Assembly (NCBI GenBank): GCA_963691775.1
Contig: OY829369.1
Location: 3,658,001 to 3,722,000 of the forward strand
Length of the DNA stretch: 64,000 bases
Direction: 5' to 3'
DNA from: JAZBPO01 sp963691775
GTDB lineage: Bacteria; Pseudomonadota; Gammaproteobacteria; Pseudomonadales; Azotimanducaceae
Part shown: piece after piece, positions 25,831 to 35,777 of the stretch
Position numbering within the stretch: position 1 is the stretch's first letter
Layout of the letters: every line of letters starts with the position of its first letter
Translations under genes and position numbers: made by a program
The notes under the pieces: model-generated
Told to the model about the DNA's origin: nothing
The model's database searches: none
Seen by the model: only the letters and a program-made list of their open reading frames with translations

Positions 25831-28800
25831 GCGAGACGACCAACCTACAGGGGAATGCGCGCCTGACCGGGCGCGCCGTCATCCTTACCGGCGCCGCCGG
25901 AAACATCGGGTCATGGATCTCCCGCCGTCTGTTGGGCGAAGGTGCGCGCCTCGTCATGACCGGGCGCGACGCGACCAAGCTCGAAACCTTCGTCGAAACG
26001 CTTGTTGCCGAGGGCTTCGATCGCGACGCCATGCTGCCGGTCGTCGGCGATGCGGCAGATCCGGCTGCCTGCCGCACCATCATCGAGCGCGCCGTTGCGG
26101 CCTTTGGTCCCATTGACGTTCTGGTGAACAATGCGGGCGGCCCCGGCCCGCGGCGCACCCTGCGGGACATACCCTTCACGGATGCGCAGAAGCGCGCGCA
26201 GGGCGACGACGAAACGCTGTTCGAAGCAGCGCAGAATCTCCTCGGCGGGCCCTGGAACATGGCCCGCGCCGCGATTCCGCACATGGCGCCGTGCGGATCG
26301 ATCATCAACGTTTCGACGATTTTCTCGCGCACCTATTACTTCGGCCGTATTCCCTATTCCGTGCCCAAGTCGGGGCTGAATCTTCTCTCACTGATGCTGG
26401 CGCGCGAAATCGGCGGCGACGCGGGTGTCCGTGTCAACACGCTGTTCCCTGGCCCGATCGAGTCGGAACGTATCGATACGGTCTTCGCGAACATGGACGC
26501 TTTGCAGGATCAGAAGCCCGGACACACCTCCGCAGAATTCCGCAACCTGATGACCAATACCCGCGCGGACGAAGCGGGCACGCTCGACTTCCGCTATCCG
26601 AAGCCCGTCGACGTTGCATCTACCGTTGCGTTTCTGGCTTCGCCTGACGCCTCGGCGTTCTCGGGCCACGCCTTTGAAGTCACGAACGGCATGCAGGTTC
26701 CCGCGCAGTCCCGCGCCAATCTCGTGTCCTGGCCCGATGGTCGCCTTGTCGATCTTTCCGGCAAGGTCATCCTCATCATCGCGGGCAATGAAATCGAGGA
26801 ACCACTCGCCTTTGCCGAGGGGCACTTGCGCAAGGGCGCTCGAGTTGTGCTTGCAATGCGCACCATGCAGGCGACCAGCCGCGCTGAGGCGCGCGTGGAT
26901 GCGATGGGCGTTGGTTCCATCCACGTCCAGCACCTCGATCCTTTGCGCGCTGCGTCCATTGATCGCGTCTTCCAGTTCTTGTCCGACCACTTTCACCGCC
27001 TCGACGGCATCATCGTGCTGCCTGGCATGTCCAACGCCGAACAGGTCTATTCCCTTGCAACCGCTGACGACGCTGAAGTCGAGCAGTTCATCGAGGCTGA
27101 GGTTGTCGCGCCGGTCGCGATCGCAGCGGGCATCTCGCGTAATCTTACCGGTTGGGGAGGCATGGACCGGCCCCCAACGATCACCTACGTGACCAACGCG
27201 GACGACGGCCACGGCAACGGCTTCAACGAGATCAAGCGCGCTGCCGTCGAGGAGCTGATCCGCATCTGGCGTTACGAAGACGAGCAGGAGGTTGCCCGGG
27301 GCATTCGTCCCTGGGCGCTCGTACCAAACCAGCTTGTGCGCTACGACAATGGCGAGGAAGACAATCTGGCTTTTGCCGTTGACTGGACCGTGACGCTGGA
27401 CAATGGCGTTCGGCACATGGACCCGATCAATCTCTGGATTCCCAAGAGCATTCGGCAGGCGACCGGCAAGGCTGCCATGCCCCCGAATATCCAGCGCGTC
27501 CTTCCGGGCCTCCACCACGGCAAGACCGCAGTCATCACTGGCGGCAGCCTCGGCATCGGCCTGCAGTTGGGGCGCTATCTCGCCATGGCCGGGGCGCGGG
27601 TGCTCCTCACCGCACGCAGCCGCTCGAAGCTGGAAGAGGCGCGCGAGGACATCGTCACCGAACTTCGCAGCGCCGGCTGGCCTGAGCCCGAGGACCGGGT
27701 CCTGATCCTGCCCGATATCGACGTCGGATCCGAGGCGTGCATGCAGCAGCTCTTTGAACACGCGATCGAGTGCTTCGGGGACGTTGATTTCCTGATCAAC
27801 AATGCAGGCATCGCGGGCGCTGAAGAGATGGTGGTGGATATGTCCCTTGAGGAATGGGACCGCACCATGGAAGCCAATCTCATCTCGAACTATTCGCTGA
27901 TCCACAAGTTCGCGCCGCGCATGAAACGGCGTGGCTCCGGCGTCGTGCTGAACGTTTCGAGCTACTTCGGCGGAGAGAAGTACCTCGCGGTTGCGTATCC
28001 GAATCGCGCGGATTATTCCGTCTCGAAGGCGGGGCAGCGAGCCCTCGCCGAAATCCTCTCCCGCCACCTCGGCCCGGAAATCCAGATCAACGCCATGGCG
28101 CCGGGACCTGTGGATGGCGCGCGGCTGCGGGGCCAGAAGGATGCGCCCGGGCTTTTCGAGCGGCGCGGGCGTCTGATCCTCGAGAATATCCGCCTGACCC
28201 AAGTGCACGGGGCGGTTGCAAAGATGCTCGAGGAGCAGGACGCCGAGCCGCTTTTGACCCTGCTCGCTCGGAATCGAATCGACGAGCTGTCGCAGATGCC
28301 TGACTTGCCCAAGGCGCTGCGCAAGCTTCTGGTACAGGCGTCCGGCGGCCGCGCCTCGGCGAACGCCTCGCACTACCTGCTGTCCGGCAAATTGGCACCC
28401 AAGCTCATGCATCGCCTTGTTGCTGGCGGGGTGGTCGATCAAGCGCTCGTCGATCACTTCCTCGACAGCTTCGTAGCCCCCTCCGATCCTTTCTTCGCTC
28501 CGGAAGATGTCGATGCGCAAGCCGAGAAAATCGGGGCAGACATTCTCGCGCGCCTGCACCTTCACAAGATGCCTACCGACGAGCAGGTTGGCCTGTCGAC
28601 GGTGTTCAGCCTCGCAGACGACATCGTTTCGGGAGAAACCTTCCACCCCTCTGGGGGCCTGAAGTTCGATCGCTCTGTAACTGAAGGCGAGCTCATGCTT
28701 CGTCCGGGGCGAGAGGACCTGGAGAAACTGTCTGGCGCTCACGTCGTCCTCATCGGCGATGCGATGCGCGAAGAGCTGTCAGCGATCGCTGCCGGCTTCG

Positions 28801-29459
28801 TTCGTTACGGCGTGGCGCGTCTGACTTTGCTGACGCGGACCGAAGAAGCGGCGAACGAGATTCGCCACGGCCTCAGCGCATCGACTGGCGTCGCGGTTGA
28901 GGCGCATGCGGTTGGCGATGATCTTGAAGGTGGCCTCGCAACGGCCCAGCAGCGCTATGGCGACTATCAGGTCGTGGTGAATACGCCCTTTACGCGCCTG
29001 CCCATGAATGCGCTGGCGGCCGATGGGGGCGAGGATTGGGGGCGGGTGCTGACGAGAGATCAGTTCGCTGCTGTAGTGCGTGACCATCTAACGCACCATT
29101 TCCGTGTTGGCCGCATCGCGGCTCTGGTCCCTCGGTGTCAGATCGTTTTTGTAACCCCAGACACGTCTCGCGCATCGACGCGTGAGGAATTCGCGCTCGC
29201 GCTCTTCGTGAAGAACTCACTGCACGCGTTCACTGTAACCCTCGGGGTGGAAGGCGAGCGCCTGCCGACCGTTCCTGCGGTCAATCAGGTCCAGCTCACG
29301 CGTCGGGCTCGAACGGAGGAGCCCAGCACCGAAGCCGAGGTGTGCGAGGAGATGGAACGCATGGTGTACGCGGTTCTGCAATGTGCCGTACCGGCACCGA
29401 GCCCCACCGAAAGCCGCTATCTGTCGCGAATCTTCCGTGGCAATGCGGTAACGGTCTGA
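25827..29459 (+). CDS. mcr: Malonyl-CoA reductase, bifunctional
   Basis: 1210 residues, matching the about 1220 of Chloroflexus Mcr. It reduces malonyl-CoA with 2 NADPH via malonate semialdehyde to 3-hydroxypropionate. There are two tandem short-chain dehydrogenase halves. The N-terminal half has TGAAGNIG near residue 20 and YSVPK (Y177, K181). The C-terminal half has TGGSLGIG near 571 and YSVSK (Y730, K734). By family knowledge the C-terminal half attacks the CoA ester and the N-terminal half reduces the semialdehyde. Translational coupling to propionyl-CoA synthase by ATGA overlap implies the pair feeds malonyl-CoA carbon to propionyl-CoA. Both catalytic pairs are intact. Confidence 0.93.
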   Translation: MSETTNLQGNARLTGRAVILTGAAGNIGSWISRRLLGEGARLVMTGRDATKLETFVETLVAEGFDRDAMLPVVGDAADPAACRTIIERAVAAFGPIDVLVNNAGGPGPRRTLRDIPFTDAQKRAQGDDETLFEAAQNLLGGPWNMARAAIPHMAPCGSIINVSTIFSRTYYFGRIPYSVPKSGLNLLSLMLAREIGGDAGVRVNTLFPGPIESERIDTVFANMDALQDQKPGHTSAEFRNLMTNTRADEAGTLDFRYPKPVDVASTVAFLASPDASAFSGHAFEVTNGMQVPAQSRANLVSWPDGRLVDLSGKVILIIAGNEIEEPLAFAEGHLRKGARVVLAMRTMQATSRAEARVDAMGVGSIHVQHLDPLRAASIDRVFQFLSDHFHRLDGIIVLPGMSNAEQVYSLATADDAEVEQFIEAEVVAPVAIAAGISRNLTGWGGMDRPPTITYVTNADDGHGNGFNEIKRAAVEELIRIWRYEDEQEVARGIRPWALVPNQLVRYDNGEEDNLAFAVDWTVTLDNGVRHMDPINLWIPKSIRQATGKAAMPPNIQRVLPGLHHGKTAVITGGSLGIGLQLGRYLAMAGARVLLTARSRSKLEEAREDIVTELRSAGWPEPEDRVLILPDIDVGSEACMQQLFEHAIECFGDVDFLINNAGIAGAEEMVVDMSLEEWDRTMEANLISNYSLIHKFAPRMKRRGSGVVLNVSSYFGGEKYLAVAYPNRADYSVSKAGQRALAEILSRHLGPEIQINAMAPGPVDGARLRGQKDAPGLFERRGRLILENIRLTQVHGAVAKMLEEQDAEPLLTLLARNRIDELSQMPDLPKALRKLLVQASGGRASANASHYLLSGKLAPKLMHRLVAGGVVDQALVDHFLDSFVAPSDPFFAPEDVDAQAEKIGADILARLHLHKMPTDEQVGLSTVFSLADDIVSGETFHPSGGLKFDRSVTEGELMLRPGREDLEKLSGAHVVLIGDAMREELSAIAAGFVRYGVARLTLLTRTEEAANEIRHGLSASTGVAVEAHAVGDDLEGGLATAQQRYGDYQVVVNTPFTRLPMNALAADGGEDWGRVLTRDQFAAVVRDHLTHHFRVGRIAALVPRCQIVFVTPDTSRASTREEFALALFVKNSLHAFTVTLGVEGERLPTVPAVNQVQLTRRARTEEPSTEAEVCEEMERMVYAVLQCAVPAPSPTESRYLSRIFRGNAVTV

Positions 29460-29464
29460 CTTGA

Positions 29465-29485
29465 GGGCACGCGGAGCTCGTGCCC
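29465..29485 (+). terminator. Hairpin after malonyl-CoA reductase
   Basis: GGGCACG (29465-29471) and CGTGCCC (29479-29485) form a perfect 7-bp stem with a 7-base loop, starting 5 bases after the stop. There is no T-run. It lies between convergent genes and could serve as a weak terminator. Confidence 0.5.
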
Positions 29486-29567
29486 GGTATCAAGAGGACG
29501 GCGCCCGGCGGAAACCGTATGTACGGGACCTAAGCTCCGTTGCCCCGTGGACGTCGAGCCGCTCGAC

Positions 29568-30782
29568 TCAGGCCAGTAGTTGGAGGCGCGGCAGTGCTTC
29601 GGGAAACACCGCGCCCCGCGGCAGGCCGAGCCAGTCTTCCGTCAACGTCGCGAAAACGCTGCGGAAGTCCGTCGTATAGGCAAGATTTCCGTCGTCTATC
29701 AGCGCGGTCAGGCTTGGTGGCTGTCCGTGGTGGCCCGCGCGCACCGGCCTACCAATGATCCAGATGTCGTTTGCGCTGCCGTGGTCAGTGCCGAGGTTCG
29801 CATTCTCGGGAACGCGCCGACCGAATTCGGAGTAGACGACCACCAGGACGCGATCGGCGACGCCGAGACGTTCCAGATCGCGAACGAACCCGTGCAGCCC
29901 ATCGCACGCGTAGCTGAGCAGGCGGCGATGGAGGGGTGCTTGCTGAACGTGGGTATCGAAGGCGTTGTTGCGGAAGGCGACATGATAGAGCTGCGTCGGC
30001 AGTCCCGCCGCGATACAGGCCGCGACCTTCGGCAGGTCCATGGGCGCGATGCCGTAGTCGACGTCCGTCTTGTAGCGCTGCCAGGCTGAGCGGATGGACT
30101 CGGCAGAGGCGCGTGCGCCGCGATCCACGGCGCGGAGGAAGGCGCGATTGCGAGATGCTTCGGGTAGCGGCGCTAGCGAAAGTTCCGCCTGCTCCGCTGG
30201 CATCCAGCTCTGGCGCTGGAAGCGCTCCGGATCATCGAACACAACGGGAGTGTGCGTTGCACTGCGCACAACCAGAGGTTGCTGCGCGGCCACGCTGATG
30301 AGCATGTTATCCGCAGGCTCGGGGCGCATGGCGTCTGCAGTCCTCCCCAGCCAGCCATATGGACTCCCGCTGTGGGGTGCGCCTGTCTGCCAGTAGGCAA
30401 GGGAAGTGAAGTGCGAATAGGAGGGCGCGTCGTAGCCACAGCCATGGACGATCGCGAGTTGGCCGTCCTGCCAGAGGCGATGCAGGCCAAGCATGCCCGG
30501 GTTGAGGCCGAAGTGATCGTCCAGGGGCAGGAGGGTGTCGGCCTTTAGCCCCAGGCGTGGGCGGTGACGATAGTAGGCGTCGTCACCGAACGGGACGACG
30601 CTGTTGAGTCCGTCGTTGCCGCCGGTGAGTTCTACCGCCACCAGGACGGGCTGGCTGTCGGCGGGCTCATCGCTGAAGGCATATCGCCCCGGCAGGCCGA
30701 GGACGCCGGCAGCCGCCGCTCCGCCGAGACCCTGCACGAAGCGTCGGCGGCTCCTGCCCACTGTCTCGTTGCGCGCTGGCAT
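29568..30782 (-). CDS. DUF1501 family secreted protein
   Basis: 404 residues from ATG 30782 with AGGGG 7 bases upstream; a TTG 18 bases earlier is less likely. The N-terminus has a twin-arginine signal (RSRRRFVQGLGGAAAAGVLG). The body has the alkaline-phosphatase-superfamily-like DUF1501 pattern: VELTGGNDGLNSVVPFGD, SHFTSLAYWQTG and a late VYSEFGRRVPENANLGTDHG with metal-ligand-like Asp and His. The substrate is unknown. DUF1501 genes nearly always sit next to DUF1800 genes, as here (10 bases downstream of it), so the two probably act together in the periplasm or outside the cell. Confidence 0.88.
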   Translation of the reverse strand: MPARNETVGRSRRRFVQGLGGAAAAGVLGLPGRYAFSDEPADSQPVLVAVELTGGNDGLNSVVPFGDDAYYRHRPRLGLKADTLLPLDDHFGLNPGMLGLHRLWQDGQLAIVHGCGYDAPSYSHFTSLAYWQTGAPHSGSPYGWLGRTADAMRPEPADNMLISVAAQQPLVVRSATHTPVVFDDPERFQRQSWMPAEQAELSLAPLPEASRNRAFLRAVDRGARASAESIRSAWQRYKTDVDYGIAPMDLPKVAACIAAGLPTQLYHVAFRNNAFDTHVQQAPLHRRLLSYACDGLHGFVRDLERLGVADRVLVVVYSEFGRRVPENANLGTDHGSANDIWIIGRPVRAGHHGQPPSLTALIDDGNLAYTTDFRSVFATLTEDWLGLPRGAVFPEALPRLQLLA

Positions 30783-30792
30783 CGTTCGACCC

Positions 30793-32574
30793 CTATCCAA
30801 GTTGATATTCGGGCAGGCTCAACATCTGATGCAGGAGCTTGCGCAGTGGCGTTTCGGCATAGCTGAGCGCAGCGGTAACGTCTGCCGTGCCCAGCTCGCT
30901 TTCCAGAAACTTCGCGAGCGACCGCCGCGTTGCTGCGTCGAGCGGTACCGCGAAGAAGCGCGCCTCGAGAAAGCTGACGACCGCCGTGGGCGTGTCGAGT
31001 CCGGCCTCGGAGATCAAGGGCACCAGTGCGATTCCTGCCGGCTGACGGGGTATTGGCTGAACGCGCTCAAGGGCCATCTGCCAACCGCGCATGCTGCCGA
31101 GCCGCGTATTGAATGCCTCGTCTCGGTCCGCCGTGATATTCGAAGCTGCCATGGTCGCGCCTTCCGCGAGCCCCGTCGGCCTGGTCGCCGCTGAAACCGG
31201 GAGGCCTTGACGCAGGCGGTCCTGAACGTTCACCAACTCTTCGCTGAAGGGATACCGATCTGGTGGAACGAAACCGATGTCCGGGAACAATACGTCGAGG
31301 GCAAAGTTTGATCGCTCGAACATCAGGCTCGGTGTGATCCAGCTGCGGCCTTCGCTCCAGCCTGCGACGGTTGGTGGATGAAACAGATGCTGCCCGAGCG
31401 CAGCCGTCGCCTCGTTGAAGTCCGGAACGCCCGGCATCGCACTCAGCCCCATGGAACGATAGGTGCTCACGATGAGTTCCACGGGCCCCTTGATACGTGT
31501 TCCGCGATGCGCATCGGCATAGAAATCCCGGCTCAGGAAGAGCGTTTCGAGGAAAGCCCCGGTCTCGAATCCCTTGGCCTTGAAAAGGGCCCCGAGTTGC
31601 CGAATGTCCTCGTCTGCGAGGTCCTCGCTTACGAAATGGCGATAGAGCTTCGCGGCGATGAAGTCCGCGGCCTGGTCCTCAGCGAGGATGAGGTCGATCA
31701 GCTGCACACCGTCAAACGCCCCGCGGTGGCCGAGGAAGGATTTGTCGCCGCTATCGTGTTGCGCAGGATCGACGACGAACTCGAGGCCCGTGACGTTCCA
31801 GCCGGTGAAGGCACGTGCAGCCTCCTGCACATCTCGCTCTCCATAGTGGCCGACGCCAAGCGTGAAAAGCTCCATGATCTCGCGCGCGAAGTTTTCGTTG
31901 GGCCGTTCGCGCGTGTTCACGCCGGCATCGAGAAACACGAGCATGGCGGGGTCTTGCGCCATGGCAATCAACAGCTCGCGGAAATTCCCGCGCCCCTTGT
32001 CCCGAAGCGTCTGCAGCTGAAGCAGCATCTTTCGGTAGTCGCGGACCTTGTCCTCATTGGTTGCGAAGTGTCCGTGCCAGAACAGGGCGAGGCGCTCGCG
32101 AAGCGGGTCTTCGCTGGTCAGCATGCGCTCGGCCCACCAATAGCTGACTCGGTTGGTCTCGAGACGCGACGCGCGAAGCCAGTAGAAGAACTTGTTGACG
32201 ATGGGCTGCAGGGGACGATTGCCGCCGGGCTTGACCTGTACGCCAAGGGCGTGTCCCTGCGCGCGGGCGAGGGCCGTTGTTGCGGGACGGCTGGGTGGAA
32301 ACGGATCGAGCGCCGCTTCGAACACGCCCGAGTGCTCGAACGCGGGCTCGTCGGCGGCGAGTCCGGTCACGAGTCGATGAACGACTCGCTCGGGGGGCAG
32401 ATCTGCCAGTGCAAGCGCTTCCTGCGGAAGCACGCCGAACCCGGCGCGACGCATGAGGTGTGCGGCCTGGGCAGCATCCCAGTCGGCGGGGTTGATCGGA
32501 GTCAGGTCGAGCTCGGCGAACCCCCTGGTCGCCGCACCTAGACAGAGCAATACGGTCAAAAGCCGCCTGCGCAT
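30793..32574 (-). CDS. DUF1800 family secreted protein
   Basis: 593 residues. ATG 32574 is chosen because GAGGG lies 9 bases upstream and the product starts with a clean signal peptide (RRRLLTVLLCLGAATRGFA); in-frame starts at 32583 and 32610 exist. Family landmarks are HLMRRAGFG near the N-terminus, YWWAERML, LALFWHGHFATN, and the block NENFAREIMELFTLGVGHY followed by RAFTGWNV. The biochemical role of DUF1800 is not established. It is the first gene of the DUF1800-DUF1501 operon. Confidence 0.88.
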   Translation of the reverse strand: MRRRLLTVLLCLGAATRGFAELDLTPINPADWDAAQAAHLMRRAGFGVLPQEALALADLPPERVVHRLVTGLAADEPAFEHSGVFEAALDPFPPSRPATTALARAQGHALGVQVKPGGNRPLQPIVNKFFYWLRASRLETNRVSYWWAERMLTSEDPLRERLALFWHGHFATNEDKVRDYRKMLLQLQTLRDKGRGNFRELLIAMAQDPAMLVFLDAGVNTRERPNENFAREIMELFTLGVGHYGERDVQEAARAFTGWNVTGLEFVVDPAQHDSGDKSFLGHRGAFDGVQLIDLILAEDQAADFIAAKLYRHFVSEDLADEDIRQLGALFKAKGFETGAFLETLFLSRDFYADAHRGTRIKGPVELIVSTYRSMGLSAMPGVPDFNEATAALGQHLFHPPTVAGWSEGRSWITPSLMFERSNFALDVLFPDIGFVPPDRYPFSEELVNVQDRLRQGLPVSAATRPTGLAEGATMAASNITADRDEAFNTRLGSMRGWQMALERVQPIPRQPAGIALVPLISEAGLDTPTAVVSFLEARFFAVPLDAATRRSLAKFLESELGTADVTAALSYAETPLRKLLHQMLSLPEYQLG

Positions 32575-32882
32575 GGCACGCATCCCTCGTGGCGCCCGGT
32601 CTATGAGCATAGCGGTTGCGCTGTCGTGTTTTGAAGGTCAGCTACAGATGCTTACGCGGGCCGCCGTGGTGGACACTTCTGCACGAATGGCAACGATGCC
32701 TGACACGCCTTGCACTACCAGCTGCCCGCGGGGGCTGCGATGCAGTCGCGACCAGGTGGCATGAGCGGGGCGCGCGCCGGGCCGTCACGGTGCGGGCGGG
32801 AAGAGACGGCGCCCCCCTTGGCGGACGCGCGTTCCTTAGGCGGACGCCATCCAGGAGGCCTGTTCGCGCGCGGCGTGCCGCC
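32575..32882. other. Intergenic region, no gene recognised
   Basis: 308 bases between the DUF1800 start and the end of the peptidase gene. It presumably holds the promoter of the DUF1800-DUF1501 pair; no clear motif or terminator was seen. Confidence 0.45.
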
Positions 32883-35777
32883 CTAGAGCTGACCTCGGAA
32901 AGAAGTGGTGAACAGCAGACCATCAAGATCACCTGCCACCTCGAGCAGCGCCGGCGTGTCGAGCGTGAACCATGCTCCGCAGGACTCCCCCGGGTCGCAG
33001 ATCTCGCCGTCGGCGTCAGCGTCTGTGGTTGCGTAGAGTCTGTAGTTCCCTGCGGGTACGCCCTTGAGCTCGAAGTCGTAGGCGCCCCCCCTTGCGCGCA
33101 CCGACACGCGATGCAGTTCCCGCTGCCCGTCCTCGTCGGTCAGCACTACGTAGCTGGTGCCTGCGTTGGCGCCGGTGTCCACGGCCGTGCGCTGCACGCG
33201 GATCGGAAACGCGAGTGCGCCCGCTTCCGAGGTGAAATTGACGTGCGTTGTAAAGAGCCCGTCGCTCGGCAGGAGGCTGCGGTCGACGCGCGCTTCGAAA
33301 ACGCCAAGTCCGTTTGCGTCGACCTCGAGCGCCGTGAGGGTGAGCCAGGGCACATCAATCTTCGGCGGCGCTACAGACAGGGGGAGATTGCCCGCGTTGG
33401 TCAGTCGAATCGTGAGCGATTCGCGCAGGGCTCCGAAGCTGAGGGCGGCAGGCGCGGCGGACAGGAGCGCGAAGCTCGGGGCGGTGTCTCCGGCCGCTTC
33501 AAGGGCTGCTCCGACGGCGCGGTGAGCGTGGATGAGGCCATGACCATATTGGTCGTCTCGGCCCGCGCGGCCAAGGTCGGTAGTCAGCAGGCCTCCGGCG
33601 AGGAGATCATCGAAAAGCTCGGGAGTCATCCCAGCGTGAACGGCTTTCATCAGCGCTGCGACTGCTGCGACGTGCGGGGCCGCCATGGACGTACCGGCGA
33701 TGGGAGAGAAACGATGGGCTGGAGGCGTCAGCGGATCACCGTCGCTATCTGCGGCGGCGGCGGACAGCACGCCGTCAGCGATGCCGTCACCGTTGAGATC
33801 GGTCGCGTTGTCTCCCCCGGGCGCTGAGATATCGATGCTTGGCCCGCGGTTGGAGTAGGCGGCTGCTGTGTCGGAAATGGTTGTGGCGGCGACGGAGATG
33901 ACTCCGCTGTAGGCGGCAGGGTAGTACGGCGTTTCAGATGACGCGTTGCCAGCGGCTGCGACCACAATGATCCCAAGGGCACGGAGCTCTTGAAGGATTT
34001 CTAGCTCCGCCTGACTGAAGGCTGGTGTACCAAAGGACAGATTGACGATGTCGGCGCGTCGCTCGGGCAGGGTTCCGGATGCGTTGGGCAGGCCTGCTGC
34101 ATAGCGCAGCGCTTCTATGAAGTCAGCGCTGGAGCCGCCGCTGCGACCCAGAACGCGCAGCGGCATGACGCGCGTGCGCCATCCGGCGCCTGCGATGTTC
34201 CCCCCCTGACCGATGCCGTTGAATTCGTCCGTGCAGGCCCCGATCACGCTCGCGACGTGGGTCCCATGGAAGTCCGAGGCAGAAATGAGACCGCCTCTGC
34301 CTGGGTCGGTCGGGTCCGGGTCCATGCCGTCCCCATCGAGGGCCCGATTCGCGTCGCTGACGAAGTCATAGCCGGGTAAGAGTCTGGAGCAGCTCGGATT
34401 CATCGGGTCTGAAAAGGCGGGATGGAAAGGCAGGATGCCGGTGTCGATGACCGCGACGATCACGTCATCGTCGCCTTGGGTCAGCTCCCATGCAGTAGGC
34501 AGATGGATGGCGTTGAAGTGCCACTGTTGTGGCAGGAGGGCATCGCCCGGTATCGCGAAGGGGCGATGCAGCAGATTGGGCTCAACCCAGGCATAGGCGC
34601 CGCTGGCGCGCAGGCGCTTGATTGCTTCAAGCGTGCGGTGTTTTTCATTTGCCTCCGGGGAAAGCGAGGCAGACCCGCGTGGGCCCTGCCGCGAGGCTAC
34701 GAAGCCCGAATCAATTCGCGCAAGACGTCCCCCGATGCGAGCGTCCGCCCAATCATCCTCGACAACCATCAGCCGTTGGCTCTCTGCCGAGGGAGCATCG
34801 AGCCTCGGGCCCAGCAGGACCTCGCCGGGGATGAAGGGAAGCGATGCTCGCAGCGGGGTGTGAGCAGCACCGGCGGTGCTGGCGGCGAGTTGTTGTCCGA
34901 TGGTCAGGACATAGTTGCTCGCGGCAATGCCGAAGGTCGAGACCTCCACGAAGTACTCCCCGGGCGCCTTGATCGGCTGTAGCGCTTCTACAGTGTCAAC
35001 CCCAACGGATTCGTCGATCTGTTCGAAGTTCGCATCGTAGAGCCTGAGGTCGAGGTCCTGGCCGGCCTCCGCAATGACCAGATTGAGGCGTTCGCCCCCG
35101 GCGGCGATGACGCGAAAGAGATCTCGGCGGTCCCCAGCCTCGAAGTGTGCGCCGGACTCGTTGCCGAGTGCCGCAACGCCGACATAGCCGCCAACGGTAG
35201 CGGGCGCGGTGATCAGCTGTGCGGATGCGAAGTCATCATTGCTCAGGCCCGGCGTGCTCGGGTCATTTGTGTCCGAGTCCGGTGTGCTTGTGGCCTGAAT
35301 GCGGACGCTGCCGCGGAGGCGATAGCCGGGAGCGGCGCGTTCCAAAGCCGTGATGACGGCAGAAGCGCTGGCGCTGGCGCCTTCGTCATCGACGACGGTG
35401 AGCGTAGCCGAGTAGACGCCTGGCTCGGTGTAGGTGTGTAGAGCCGTCGCGCCCGCTACCTTGATACCGTCGCCGAAATCCCAGGAAAAACTCGTGATCA
35501 GGCCGTCGGCATCGCTGGAAGCGCTGCCGTCAAAAGAGAGCTGCAGGGGCGCTGGGCCCGAAGCTCCCGACAACGTGATGAGGGCGGCTGGTGGTGCATT
35601 GCTCGGGGGCGGCGAAGCCGTTGCTGGCGTCGGCGACTGGATGTTTCCAGCAAGCGCGTTCGGCAGCGACTCGGTGCCTGCGGCGCCCCCCCCACAGCCA
35701 TGAAGCATTGCGAGCAGGGCGATCACGATCTTGATCGTGATGATTCTGGTGCCGAAACCCCATGCACCCATGTCCAT
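32883..35777 (-). CDS. Subtilisin-like (S8) serine peptidase with PKD and PPC domains, probable lipoprotein
   Basis: 964 residues from ATG 35777 (GGGAG 8 bases upstream; a GTG at 35807 is also in frame). The signal ends LLAMLHGC, a plausible lipobox. A PKD domain (SWDFGDGIKVAG, TYTEPGVYSATLTVVDDEG) is followed by a pre-peptidase PPC domain (FRVIAAGGERLNLVIAEAG). The catalytic domain has Asp in VIVAVIDTG near 444, His in DFHGTHVASV near 506 and Ser in IAGTSMAAPHVAAVAAL near 696. A C-terminal beta-rich part of unknown family follows. It is likely a surface or secreted endopeptidase for nutrient proteins; the triad is complete. Transcribed alone. Confidence 0.9.
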   Translation of the reverse strand: MDMGAWGFGTRIITIKIVIALLAMLHGCGGGAAGTESLPNALAGNIQSPTPATASPPPSNAPPAALITLSGASGPAPLQLSFDGSASSDADGLITSFSWDFGDGIKVAGATALHTYTEPGVYSATLTVVDDEGASASASAVITALERAAPGYRLRGSVRIQATSTPDSDTNDPSTPGLSNDDFASAQLITAPATVGGYVGVAALGNESGAHFEAGDRRDLFRVIAAGGERLNLVIAEAGQDLDLRLYDANFEQIDESVGVDTVEALQPIKAPGEYFVEVSTFGIAASNYVLTIGQQLAASTAGAAHTPLRASLPFIPGEVLLGPRLDAPSAESQRLMVVEDDWADARIGGRLARIDSGFVASRQGPRGSASLSPEANEKHRTLEAIKRLRASGAYAWVEPNLLHRPFAIPGDALLPQQWHFNAIHLPTAWELTQGDDDVIVAVIDTGILPFHPAFSDPMNPSCSRLLPGYDFVSDANRALDGDGMDPDPTDPGRGGLISASDFHGTHVASVIGACTDEFNGIGQGGNIAGAGWRTRVMPLRVLGRSGGSSADFIEALRYAAGLPNASGTLPERRADIVNLSFGTPAFSQAELEILQELRALGIIVVAAAGNASSETPYYPAAYSGVISVAATTISDTAAAYSNRGPSIDISAPGGDNATDLNGDGIADGVLSAAAADSDGDPLTPPAHRFSPIAGTSMAAPHVAAVAALMKAVHAGMTPELFDDLLAGGLLTTDLGRAGRDDQYGHGLIHAHRAVGAALEAAGDTAPSFALLSAAPAALSFGALRESLTIRLTNAGNLPLSVAPPKIDVPWLTLTALEVDANGLGVFEARVDRSLLPSDGLFTTHVNFTSEAGALAFPIRVQRTAVDTGANAGTSYVVLTDEDGQRELHRVSVRARGGAYDFELKGVPAGNYRLYATTDADADGEICDPGESCGAWFTLDTPALLEVAGDLDGLLFTTSFRGQL

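Noticed and set aside
26388..28742. A 784-codon open frame on the minus strand inside malonyl-CoA reductase
   Set aside because: Antisense shadow of the Mcr gene; the composition is that of reversed SDR codons and no motif is visible.
32616..33827. A 403-codon plus-strand frame over the end of the S8 peptidase
   Set aside because: Shadow of the peptidase, whose catalytic Ser motif lies in this region on the minus strand.
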